Notes under the pieces: model-generated
Databases searched by the model: none
What the model saw: only the letters and a program-made list of their open reading frames with translations
What the model was told of the DNA's origin: nothing
Source of the DNA: Spirochaetaceae bacterium
Lineage (GTDB): Bacteria; Spirochaetota; Spirochaetia; DSM-27196; SKKC01
Direction: 5' to 3'
DNA length: 10,615 nt
Assembly: GCA_003554375.1 (NCBI GenBank)
Contig: PWGF01000062.1
Location: forward strand, 1-10,615
Translations under genes and position numbers: made by a program
Shown here: piece by piece, positions 1 to 5,543 of the stretch
Layout of the letters: each line of letters starts with the position of its first letter
Position numbering within the stretch: position 1 is the first letter of the stretch

Positions 1-2007
1 CGTACCCTGCTGAATCCGGATGCGCTCGGCTGCGTCAGTGTCGTCACTGGTCCAGAAGAGCGGGACGTAGGCAAGCATACCGAGGTCGAAACGAGCTCCG
101 CCTGCCGAGCAGCCTTCGATAAGGACGTCCGGGTGGCGCCGGGTCAGCTCCTCCAGCACGCGGTAGAGGCCCAGCACGTAACGGTGGGCCACCTCTCCCT
201 GCTGCTCCGGCGGGAGAGCGCGGCTGCCGAGCTCAGAGAATGGGCGGTTCATGTCCCACTTGAGGTAGCCCGCATTGCTCTCCCGGAGTACACGGCTCAC
301 GGTCTCGATAATCCAGTTCTGAACGTCCTGTCGCGAGAGGTCGAGTACGAGCTGGTGCCGGCCGAGCGTCATCGGTTGCCCGGGCACCGCCAGTACCCAC
401 TCAGGGTGTTCGTCATAGAGCTTGCTCCGGGGCGAGATCATCTCCGGCTCCATCCAGATCCCGAGCGTGAGCCCGTGCTCTTCGAGCGCTGCGGCGCATG
501 GCGCGAGGCCGTTTGGGAACTTCTGCGGATTGACGTGCCAGTCGCCGAGAGAGCTCGTATCGTCGTTTCGAGCGCCGAACCACCCGTCGTCTATGACGAC
601 TACCTCCGCTCCCAACTGCGCCGCATGTGGTGCCACATCGCGGACCCTGTCCTCGTCGACATCGAAATAGAAGGCTTCCCAGGTGTTGAGGACCACTGGG
701 CGCCCCCGGGCGCGCCACTGCGGCGGTATCAGGTGCCGGCGCACCGCGCGATGCATGGCGTGAGAAGCGCCCTCGAAGCCGTGTTCGGAGAACGTGAAGA
801 GTGCTTGCGGGGTGGTGAAGGTGTCTCCTGGGCGGAGCAGGAAACGGAAGCCGTCCGGATGAATGCCAGCCGTCACGCGGACGGCGCCCATCGGTGAGCG
901 ACTCACGCGCATTCGATGGTTCCCGCTGTACACGAGGGCGTATTGCCATACCCGGCCGGTGGCTTCGGTGGCCGCCGGATCGCAGATTGCCAGGAACGGC
1001 GAATGGGCGTGGTCGCTGCGCCCGGCGACCGATTCCGCAGCGAAGGCTCCGTGGGGGAGAGAATGGCGGTACGGAATCCGCTCACGTCCCCACGCCCCGG
1101 CAAGATGGAGAACCTCGTATTCCCCTTCGGGAAGGTCGACGGCAAGGCTTGCCGCCTCGAGCAGCTCGGCCGGCTCCGTCCCTGCGTTGTGGATCTGCGT
1201 AAAACGAACGAGCGCGTCGACTTCGGGGAAGAGTACGTAGTAGAGGTCGATCGTAATAGCCCGGCGTTCGTCCGTCAGGCGAATGCGGGCCCACTCGGCC
1301 TCGGCTGTCACAGGGGGGCCGCCGGCCCCGGCTGTGTCAGGCGCCGGCACCGGCTCCGCAACTACCGGGGCGGCTTCACCGGACGAGGCGGCGCCGGTGA
1401 CGTCGGAGGCGCCTGGAACCGAGGCGGCACCCGGAGCAGAGGCGGCCGGGGCAGAGGCAGCGCCCAGGGCAGAGGCGGCACCGTTTCGGAGCGAGGGTAA
1501 CCCGGGCGCGTGGAGTGCGCCGGAGCCGGTCGCGAGGTCGGCGAAGCGGGGGGTGCAGGCCGAAGTCCCGTCTGCGAAGCGGAGCCGATAAGCACCGGGG
1601 CGCGTGTCACCTGCAAGGAAGCCGGGGTACTCATGTCGCAAGGTCAGGTGACTGAGCGGTGTTTCGCCCCTTTCGCGGGGACCTTCCGAACACGGGGCAG
1701 CCGAATCGGAACTCGTCGAGAGATCGTCGCCGGTACTGTTTGAGCGGTTCCCGCGGGCGGTTTCGGGTGATGATCCGGTATCCGCCGGCTCTATCGTGCT
1801 TGTTTCTGTGGCACCCGGGGCCGGGCGGCCCGAGAACAGCAGTGCTCGTTCATCCGGATTCGGGATGCGCTCGGGTAAGGGAGGACCACAGTAGTAGGTG
1901 AGGGGAAACCCGTGATTGACTCCTATGAGATAGCTAAATCCGCGGCTGCGAAGGTGCAGTACGGCTTCCTCTGCATCAGCTTCCGATGGTCGGTGGACAT
2001 GGATCAT
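1..2007 (-). CDS. Alpha-galactosidase, glycoside hydrolase family 36 (C-terminus cut by window edge)
   Basis: Retaining alpha-galactosidase that removes terminal alpha-galactose from raffinose-type sugars or galactomannan. The frame is open from an upstream stop at 2062-2064 to position 1. ATG at 2007 is preceded by AAGGAAGG (2017-2024), and the first 45 residues already match the GH36 N-terminus (SYLIGV, then a YWG-like YCGPPLP). 669 residues are visible. Landmarks: HEYPGF at 125-130, DDGWFGAR at 473-480, nucleophile Asp585 in YLKWDMNR, CSAGGARFD at 633-641, and acid/base Asp655 in WTSDDTD. The 70-residue spacing of the two catalytic Asp equals that in Geobacillus AgaA (478/548, as recalled), but both lie 107 residues later. 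Two low-complexity inserts (about 60-115 and 174-236) account for the shift. No signal peptide is visible, so it is probably cytoplasmic. About 180 C-terminal residues are missing. The family call is firm; substrate preference is not visible. Confidence 0.95.
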   Translation of the reverse strand, partial: MIHVHRPSEADAEEAVLHLRSRGFSYLIGVNHGFPLTYYCGPPLPERIPNPDERALLFSGRPAPGATETSTIEPADTGSSPETARGNRSNSTGDDLSTSSDSAAPCSEGPRERGETPLSHLTLRHEYPGFLAGDTRPGAYRLRFADGTSACTPRFADLATGSGALHAPGLPSLRNGAASALGAASAPAASAPGAASVPGASDVTGAASSGEAAPVVAEPVPAPDTAGAGGPPVTAEAEWARIRLTDERRAITIDLYYVLFPEVDALVRFTQIHNAGTEPAELLEAASLAVDLPEGEYEVLHLAGAWGRERIPYRHSLPHGAFAAESVAGRSDHAHSPFLAICDPAATEATGRVWQYALVYSGNHRMRVSRSPMGAVRVTAGIHPDGFRFLLRPGDTFTTPQALFTFSEHGFEGASHAMHRAVRRHLIPPQWRARGRPVVLNTWEAFYFDVDEDRVRDVAPHAAQLGAEVVVIDDGWFGARNDDTSSLGDWHVNPQKFPNGLAPCAAALEEHGLTLGIWMEPEMISPRSKLYDEHPEWVLAVPGQPMTLGRHQLVLDLSRQDVQNWIIETVSRVLRESNAGYLKWDMNRPFSELGSRALPPEQQGEVAHRYVLGLYRVLEELTRRHPDVLIEGCSAGGARFDLGMLAYVPLFWTSDDTDAAERIRIQQGT
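1366..1482 (-). repeat. Degenerate Ala-Ala-Ser-Ala-Pro-Gly coding repeat inside the alpha-galactosidase
   Basis: On the coding strand, roughly 15-18 bp units beginning GCCGCCTC(T/G) recur about six times. They encode residues 176-214 of the GH36 protein as variants of AAS(A/V)PG: GAASALG, AASAP, AASAPG, AASVPG, ASDVTG, AASSG. The units vary in length and in third positions, so this is an old, drifting repeat and not a fresh expansion. The reading frame stays open across it. It falls between the PGLPSL segment and the WARIRLTDE strand of the N-terminal beta domain, where ordinary GH36 enzymes have a short loop. Confidence 0.75.
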
Positions 2008-2016
2008 CTTCCGGTA

Positions 2017-2024
2017 CCTTCCTT
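2017..2024 (-). promoter_or_regulatory. Ribosome binding site fixing the GH36 start
   Basis: AAGGAAGG on the minus strand, 9 nt before the ATG at 2007. No in-frame ATG lies further upstream before the stop at 2062-2064, so this site fixes the start. Confidence 0.7.
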
Positions 2025-2250
2025 CGTGCCTGCTTGCGGTGTCGGTGGGGGGGTGAATGCGTTATGCGAGTCCACCTGGCCGCCAAACGAGCTATCCAGG
2101 CAACCAATTATGCCCGTGGGTAGACTCGCGCTGCATGGATTTTCGTGGGCTCATATGCTTGTTTGTGGAGTACGGGGCGCAGGGCGAAAGGCGAAGACGA
2201 GAGCGGGACGGTAACCCGGGTTGTAGAGACCTGCCGGGAGAGATCCGGTC

Positions 2251-2283
2251 AAGGCGCCGCCGCCTGGAGGGCGACGGCGCCTT
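2251..2283 (-). terminator. Hairpin downstream of the cupredoxin gene, probable terminator
   Basis: Two 14-nt arms, 2251-2264 and 2270-2283, pair with a single C/A mismatch around the 5-nt loop TGGAG. The stem is nearly all G:C and its ends are AAGG/CCTT. It begins 33 nt past the cupredoxin stop codon. A run of T is lacking on the minus strand (CCTTGACC follows), so it may be a weak intrinsic terminator or an mRNA 3'-end stabiliser separating the cupredoxin from the GH36 gene. Confidence 0.55.
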
Positions 2284-2316
2284 CATGCGGTTGTTCGCAG
2301 ACTCTACGAGCTCGGA

Positions 2317-2865
2317 CTAGTTCGCCGGGACGTAGCCGTTCTCCACGGTTTCTTCAACGCTGGGAATGGCGTCGGGAGCGTCACCCGGTAGATCGCTTGG
2401 ATCTACGGCAGGAGATTCGTCGGGGTCTCCTACTACGATGCGGCCAACGTGCCCAAGGTGCTCGTGAGGCTCGCAGTAGTAGTCATAGACACCCTCTTCG
2501 GTCAACTCGACTTCATAGACATCGCCGGGCGCCATCGTTCCGGAATCCCAAGGCTCGGCACCTTCCGGTATACGCAAGTTCTTCCCGTTATCGGGGTGGT
2601 ATGCTGTTGCCGTGTGTGAGGCCTCGTCCACGACGAAGCGAACCGTGGTGCCGGGCTCGATATGGACACCCACCGGGTCGAACACGAACGTGAACTCGTC
2701 GCCGCGTCGGCTAGTGATCTCGACTACGTCCTGGTCGTCCACAGAATCCGCCGGCGCCGGCTCCTCCTGCTGACCTTCGCCGAACGCCACCGATGCCGCG
2801 AGAAGAGTCAGAAATAATGCGACCATAAATATACCGAGAGTTTTGTTACTGAAATCTAAAACCAT
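2317..2865 (-). CDS. Exported plastocyanin-like cupredoxin with His at the axial ligand position
   Basis: Small blue-copper-type electron carrier exported across the inner membrane, 182 aa. ATG at 2865 is chosen over the one at 2910 because GGGAGG (2871-2876) sits 5 nt before it and the signal peptide then begins directly. Residues 9-28 are hydrophobic, followed by GEGQQEE with no lipobox Cys, so signal peptidase I cleavage near 28-30 is likely. The cupredoxin domain covers about 45-146. First copper His is His84 (ASHTATAYH), then Cys131 and His134 in YYCEPHEHLGHVG. The family pattern is C-x-P-H-x3-G-M; here His139 replaces Met. A 36-residue acidic tail (PDESPAVDPSDLP onward) follows. The gene looks monocistronic: an FNR-type palindrome and a 10-bp tandem repeat lie upstream and a hairpin downstream. 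The fold call is strong; the redox partner is unknown. Confidence 0.9.
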   Translation of the reverse strand: MVLDFSNKTLGIFMVALFLTLLAASVAFGEGQQEEPAPADSVDDQDVVEITSRRGDEFTFVFDPVGVHIEPGTTVRFVVDEASHTATAYHPDNGKNLRIPEGAEPWDSGTMAPGDVYEVELTEEGVYDYYCEPHEHLGHVGRIVVGDPDESPAVDPSDLPGDAPDAIPSVEETVENGYVPAN

Positions 2866-2870
2866 ATGTA

Positions 2871-2876
2871 CCTCCC
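2871..2876 (-). promoter_or_regulatory. Ribosome binding site deciding the cupredoxin start
   Basis: GGGAGG on the minus strand, 5 nt from the ATG at 2865. It favours this start over the in-frame ATG at 2910, which would place 15 polar and charged residues in front of the signal peptide. Confidence 0.75.
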
Positions 2877-2903
2877 TTACAATCTCAAGACTACGTGTAC
2901 GCG

Positions 2904-2923
2904 GACACATTAAGACACATTAA
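2904..2923. repeat. Perfect 10-bp tandem repeat in the cupredoxin promoter region
   Basis: GACACATTAA occurs twice head to tail (2904-2913 and 2914-2923). On the minus strand it reads TTAATGTGTC twice. The period of one helical turn, between the FNR-type palindrome and the start codon, suggests either a duplicated binding site or a duplicated -10-like element (TTAATG). Confidence 0.6.
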
Positions 2924-2943
2924 AGGTGATCGCGCCAAGTGTC

Positions 2944-2959
2944 ATTGATCGCGATCAAT
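2944..2959. promoter_or_regulatory. FNR/Dnr-type operator, perfect palindrome TTGAT-CGCG-ATCAA
   Basis: ATTGATCGCGATCAAT is a perfect 16-bp inverted repeat. Its core TTGATCGCGATCAA fits the consensus TTGAT-N4-ATCAA bound by the CRP/FNR superfamily members FNR, Anr and Dnr. The centre lies about 86 bp before the cupredoxin ATG at 2865. If it activates from -41.5, transcription would start near 2910 on the minus strand, inside the 10-bp tandem repeat, leaving a leader of about 45 nt. A partial copy, TGATCGCG, lies 19 bp closer to the gene (2927-2934). Control by oxygen, nitrate or NO is inferred; no FNR gene is in the window. Confidence 0.6.
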
Positions 2960-3133
2960 TCTCGGGTCGAAATGTAGAACCGTCTGCACCGGTTTCGACG
3001 TGCTCTCGCTCGGGGTCCGGATACTGAAATCGCGGCGGCAACCGGACCGGTGGAGCGGCGAGTTCATCTCTTGGCGGGCGTGGTCCGGGCTAACGGTCGC
3101 ACGTTCAGGGCGAAGCCGGTTTGCGTTCCGTTC

Positions 3134-3736
3134 CTAGTGCCGCCGCTGCTCTACCGCACGCGCCAAGACAGAAAGATAGTCGGAAACGCGATTGAGATAT
3201 GCTTGCGCGTGCCGGATTTCGATGTCCGGACGGCCGGTCTCGCGTATCACGTGTACCACTCGGCGCTCTGCCCGCCGAGCCGTCGCACGGGCAACATCGA
3301 TCTCAGGGACTCCCTCGAACTCGCCGGGTGTGATGAAACGGGCAGGAATGCTGGCGGTTTCGCGAAGGCGGGACTGTGCTTCCTCCAGCTTCCGGATCTG
3401 CTGCTCCTCAACCTTCGGGATTTCGTTGAACTGGGACGCGTTTGGGGATGTAGCGACGATCGCACAGACGGTTCCGATCTTCGTCTGAATCTTCGGAACA
3501 AAGTCGCCTGGCGGCCGGCTCTCCAGCCGGCGCCGCACGATCCCCAACCATGAGTTGAGCTCGTCGAGGTCCCCGAGCGCTTCGAAGACGAGCTCGTCCT
3601 TGAAGTACCGTTCGCCGCTGAAGAGCGACGATCGCCCGTGGTCGCCGCCTCCGGTTGTAACCGGGATGGACTCGTCGGGACGGGGATGGGCTCTGCGTCC
3701 CGCCTGAGCAAGTAACTGTTTCAACCGTTCAAGCAT
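3134..3736 (-). CDS. ATP:cob(I)alamin adenosyltransferase, PduO type
   Basis: Transfers the adenosyl group of ATP to cob(I)alamin to make adenosylcobalamin (coenzyme B12) in the cytoplasm; 200 aa. The PduO-family signatures are in order: the ATP-binding segment TTGGGDHGRSSLFSGER at about 27-43, DLDELNSWLG at about 56-65, RFITPGEFEG, the ATARRAERRVV helix and YLNRVSDYLSVLAR near the end. The start at 3736 has AGGAG (3744-3748) 7 nt upstream. The usual motif opens TKTGDDG; here it is TTGGGDHG, a modest variation. About 25 extra N-terminal residues (LKQLLAQAGRRAHPRPDES) precede the ATP site. No B12 biosynthesis gene or B12-dependent enzyme adjoins it, so its client is unknown. It is transcribed away from the TraB gene. 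Confidence 0.9.
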   Translation of the reverse strand: MLERLKQLLAQAGRRAHPRPDESIPVTTGGGDHGRSSLFSGERYFKDELVFEALGDLDELNSWLGIVRRRLESRPPGDFVPKIQTKIGTVCAIVATSPNASQFNEIPKVEEQQIRKLEEAQSRLRETASIPARFITPGEFEGVPEIDVARATARRAERRVVHVIRETGRPDIEIRHAQAYLNRVSDYLSVLARAVEQRRH

Positions 3737-3743
3737 GGACTCG

Positions 3744-3748
3744 CTCCT
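3744..3748 (-). promoter_or_regulatory. Ribosome binding site of the adenosyltransferase gene
   Basis: AGGAG on the minus strand, 7 nt before the ATG at 3736; supports that start. Confidence 0.65.
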
Positions 3749-3782
3749 GCCTCAGTCGATTGCCGCGTTGTGGCATCTCCGG

Positions 3783-3849
3783 GGCCAAGAAGCGCATGCG
3801 CCGGCGACGGGTGTACTCGTTACGAAAGACACCGGCCAAGAAGCGCATG
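3783..3849. repeat. 16-bp direct repeat in the divergent intergenic region
   Basis: GGCCAAGAAGCGCATG is present at 3783-3798 and again at 3834-3849, an exact copy 51 bp apart, centred between the divergent adenosyltransferase and TraB genes. The first copy runs into a 10-bp palindrome GCGCATGCGC (3792-3801). It may be a regulatory site pair or the trace of a small local duplication. No promoter is clear in this 253-bp gap. Confidence 0.6.
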
Positions 3850-3989
3850 GGCTCCGCACGGCACAGACTACTATCTCATGGCTCGAAGCGCTTAATGTTC
3901 AGGAGATGCGTGGCGCATAGTAATCGGTGATTGGTGATGTGAAATGGGGCACACGGAAGCGCGCGACGGCGTAACGAGCAAGGTTTGCT

Positions 3990-5231
3990 GTGGTTGTCCT
4001 AGCGATGAGAGGGAGTGACGATAACCGGACCTTGTACCGGACTAAGAGGTGGAAGGTCGCCGAGAAGCCATGCGGGTGTGTTGGAGACCGGCAGCCCGGA
4101 AGGGGCCCTGCGGGCGCTCTGATTTGCCGGATACTCCCACAGTCAAGCGGCCGAAGGTGGTACCTTGTCACCGGGGTGCTGCTTTTTCCGGTTCTCTTGA
4201 TCTTAGGAACATGCGCCACGTCGAGCGCTTCGGGGGATGAAGATACCGGCGCCCCTCCCTACGAGCTGGATCTGCCTGACGAAGTGCGTCCACCGTACGT
4301 GCGTCTCACTGATGGAGAGCGGGACATATCTCTTCTCGGCACCGTGCACTCAGTTCCGGAGCAGCATTCGGACGAGCTGCTTTACCTGCCTCAAGACGTA
4401 AGGCGTGATCTGGAAGAAGCTGATGTGGTGCTCGTGGAAAGCGACGTCCTGCTCATGGACGCGTTTGAACAGTTCTTGGTTGGAGCGGCAGTGCGGAGCC
4501 AATACCGGGAAGCGGCGCCGAATGAGGGGCGCCCGTCTCTCCGGTACTATTTGTTGCAGAGAGACCTGGAGACTCGCCGAGCGATTACCGAGGGGCTTGC
4601 GGAGCGGTTCGACCTGACGCCTGGCGCCGGGCTGGATGAGTTCCTGGGGTTACGGCCGTGGGCGGCGCGTGACGAGCTGCGCTCGTTTCGGCGTGACGCC
4701 AGGGAGCTGGAAATGGCGAGCGGTATGGATCGGTACATTGTGGACGAAGCGAGACGGATCGGCGTCGAGCTGCGGTATCTCGAGCAATGGGAGGACGTAG
4801 CGGAGCTGTGGGCGGAGGCTGAACAGAGCAACTACGTCGAATACGTGGCCTTCACCTCCACCATTGATGCCGACGAAGAGCGGCTGGCTGAGGCTAACCG
4901 TCGTCATATGCGGAACCGCATCGAGAATTGGGCCCGTGGAGGACTCGGAGAATATACCCAGACCGGATACCACCTCTTGGGAGAGTCGATACCGGCGGAG
5001 ATGGAAGATGCGTGGATGGAACGCTTCGAGCTTGTTCTTGTCCGGCGAGAGGAGCTCTGGGCGGATCGCGTCGAAGAGCTTCTGGAGGACGAGCCGGAAA
5101 TCGAACGGGTATTCGTGGCGGTCGGTGCAGCTCATGTAGCGGCGGAGCCGGCGGTTTTTGAAGCGCTCTTGAACGAGCGCGGCTTCGTGCCGGTGCGGTT
5201 TTCCACCGAGAGCGCGCGTGCCCGGAATTGA
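3990..5231 (+). CDS. TraB/GumN-family protein, probable membrane-anchored lipoprotein
   Basis: TraB/GumN-family protein (the Pfam TraB group, related to TIKI-type proteases); the bacterial substrate is unknown. The family pattern is visible: ISLLGTVH with His120, VVLVES with Glu150, and near the C-terminus VFVAVGAAH with His382, followed by a typical final strand (LNERGFVPVRF). These GxxH and Glu positions are the proposed metal or catalytic residues. A hydrophobic stretch at about 58-73 ends in LILGTC; Cys75 could be a lipidation site under relaxed spirochaete lipobox rules. The start is uncertain. GTG at 3990 gives 413 aa with an odd 57-residue Cys- and Arg-rich lead; ATG 4005, TTG 4032 and GTG 4176 are alternatives, none with a good ribosome binding site. 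The solute-binding protein gene follows after 312 bp, so it is probably a separate transcript. Confidence 0.8.
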   Translation: MVVLAMRGSDDNRTLYRTKRWKVAEKPCGCVGDRQPGRGPAGALICRILPQSSGRRWYLVTGVLLFPVLLILGTCATSSASGDEDTGAPPYELDLPDEVRPPYVRLTDGERDISLLGTVHSVPEQHSDELLYLPQDVRRDLEEADVVLVESDVLLMDAFEQFLVGAAVRSQYREAAPNEGRPSLRYYLLQRDLETRRAITEGLAERFDLTPGAGLDEFLGLRPWAARDELRSFRRDARELEMASGMDRYIVDEARRIGVELRYLEQWEDVAELWAEAEQSNYVEYVAFTSTIDADEERLAEANRRHMRNRIENWARGGLGEYTQTGYHLLGESIPAEMEDAWMERFELVLVRREELWADRVEELLEDEPEIERVFVAVGAAHVAAEPAVFEALLNERGFVPVRFSTESARARN

Positions 5232-5410
5232 GCTGAGTGAGTGGGTGAATGTGTTTTGGCCCTCGTGTTCAAGCCGGGAAGCTATCCGGCCTGGACGGGG
5301 GAGGGCGTTCCCGTGGCGAATAACAGAAAATGGCCTAGCTGCGCTGACGAGAGGTGTAAGGGGTGTCCTCGATTTCCTATCTGGTCCCGCGTGTCGGTTG
5401 GCGTGTCCCG

Positions 5411-5478
5411 GTTCTCATAGTCATCTCCCGCCGCTCATGCCGCTATATGACCACTCATCTCGGAATACTGCCACTCAT
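5411..5478 (+). promoter_or_regulatory. Periodic operator array, candidate LytTR (BtsR/YehT-like) binding sites
   Basis: CTCAT starts at 5414, 5434, 5454 and 5474, exactly every 20 bp. The last three copies extend to CC(G/A)CTCAT (5431-5438, 5451-5458, 5471-5478). With the preceding base they read GCCGCTCA, ACCACTCA and GCCACTCA, each separated by 12 bp. The E. coli LytTR regulator BtsR (YehT) is reported to bind ACC(G/A)CT(C/T)A repeats with a 13-bp spacer, as I recall. The downstream operon encodes a LytS/BtsS-type kinase and a LytTR regulator, so autoregulation fits. Relative to a start near 5524 the sites centre at about -50, -70, -90 and -110. The first copy (GTTCTCAT) keeps only the core. 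Confidence 0.6.
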
Positions 5479-5511
5479 GAGTTGCGCCTTTCGAAACGGC
5501 TGGATTGCCTG

Positions 5512-5517
5512 CATAAT
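5512..5517 (+). promoter_or_regulatory. Possible -10 element of the sensor operon
   Basis: CATAAT matches TATAAT at five of six positions and lies 26 nt before the solute-binding protein ATG. No good -35 is found at 16-18 bp; the nearest is TTTCGA (5489-5494). This would suit an activator-dependent promoter fed by the upstream array. The element sits in the loop of a small inverted repeat, CCTGC (5508-5512) and GCAGG (5519-5523). Confidence 0.35.
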
Positions 5518-5543
5518 GGCAGGGGAAAGGCGGAGCCGCTTCC

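Larger units (their letters stand above)
2008..2316. other. Intergenic region between cupredoxin and alpha-galactosidase
   Basis: 309 bases without a convincing gene; short open frames on both strands have no family resemblance and no good ribosome binding site. It holds the GH36 ribosome binding site, a strong hairpin at 2251-2283 just past the cupredoxin stop, and a 10-bp palindrome AACCCGGGTT at 2213-2222 of unknown meaning. The GH36 promoter should lie here on the minus strand. CATAAT-like sequences occur, but I see no well-spaced -35/-10 pair. Confidence 0.6.
5232..5543. other. Intergenic region with the control elements of the sensor operon
   Basis: 312 bases between the TraB gene and the solute-binding protein gene, with no gene I can support. 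Near its left end GCCGG (5273-5277) and CCGGC (5286-5290) could form a weak hairpin after TraB, without a T-run. The right half holds a four-fold 20-bp periodic CTCAT array (5411-5478), a possible -10 (5512-5517) and the ribosome binding site (5532-5535). I see nothing recognisable between about 5291 and 5410. Confidence 0.6.

Noticed and set aside
133..897. 254-codon open frame on the plus strand
   Set aside because: It lies wholly antisense to the GH36 gene, whose frame carries clear catalytic motifs. The plus product has no recognisable motif; GC-rich coding DNA gives such mirror frames.
413..949. 178-codon minus-strand frame
   Set aside because: Out of frame with GH36 on the same strand, Arg/Pro-rich product, no family resemblance.
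2213..2222. Palindrome AACCCGGGTT as an operator
   Set aside because: Ten bases of palindrome are expected by chance at this GC content; it lies before the terminator-like hairpin's far side and has no partner site.
2145..2693. 182-codon plus-strand frame
   Set aside because: Mostly antisense to the cupredoxin and crosses its terminator-like hairpin; Arg-rich nonsense product.
3735..3920. 61-codon plus-strand frame containing the 16-bp repeat
   Set aside because: No ribosome binding site, start overlaps the divergent adenosyltransferase start, and the apparent peptide repeat is just the DNA repeat read in frame (51 bp spacing is a multiple of 3).
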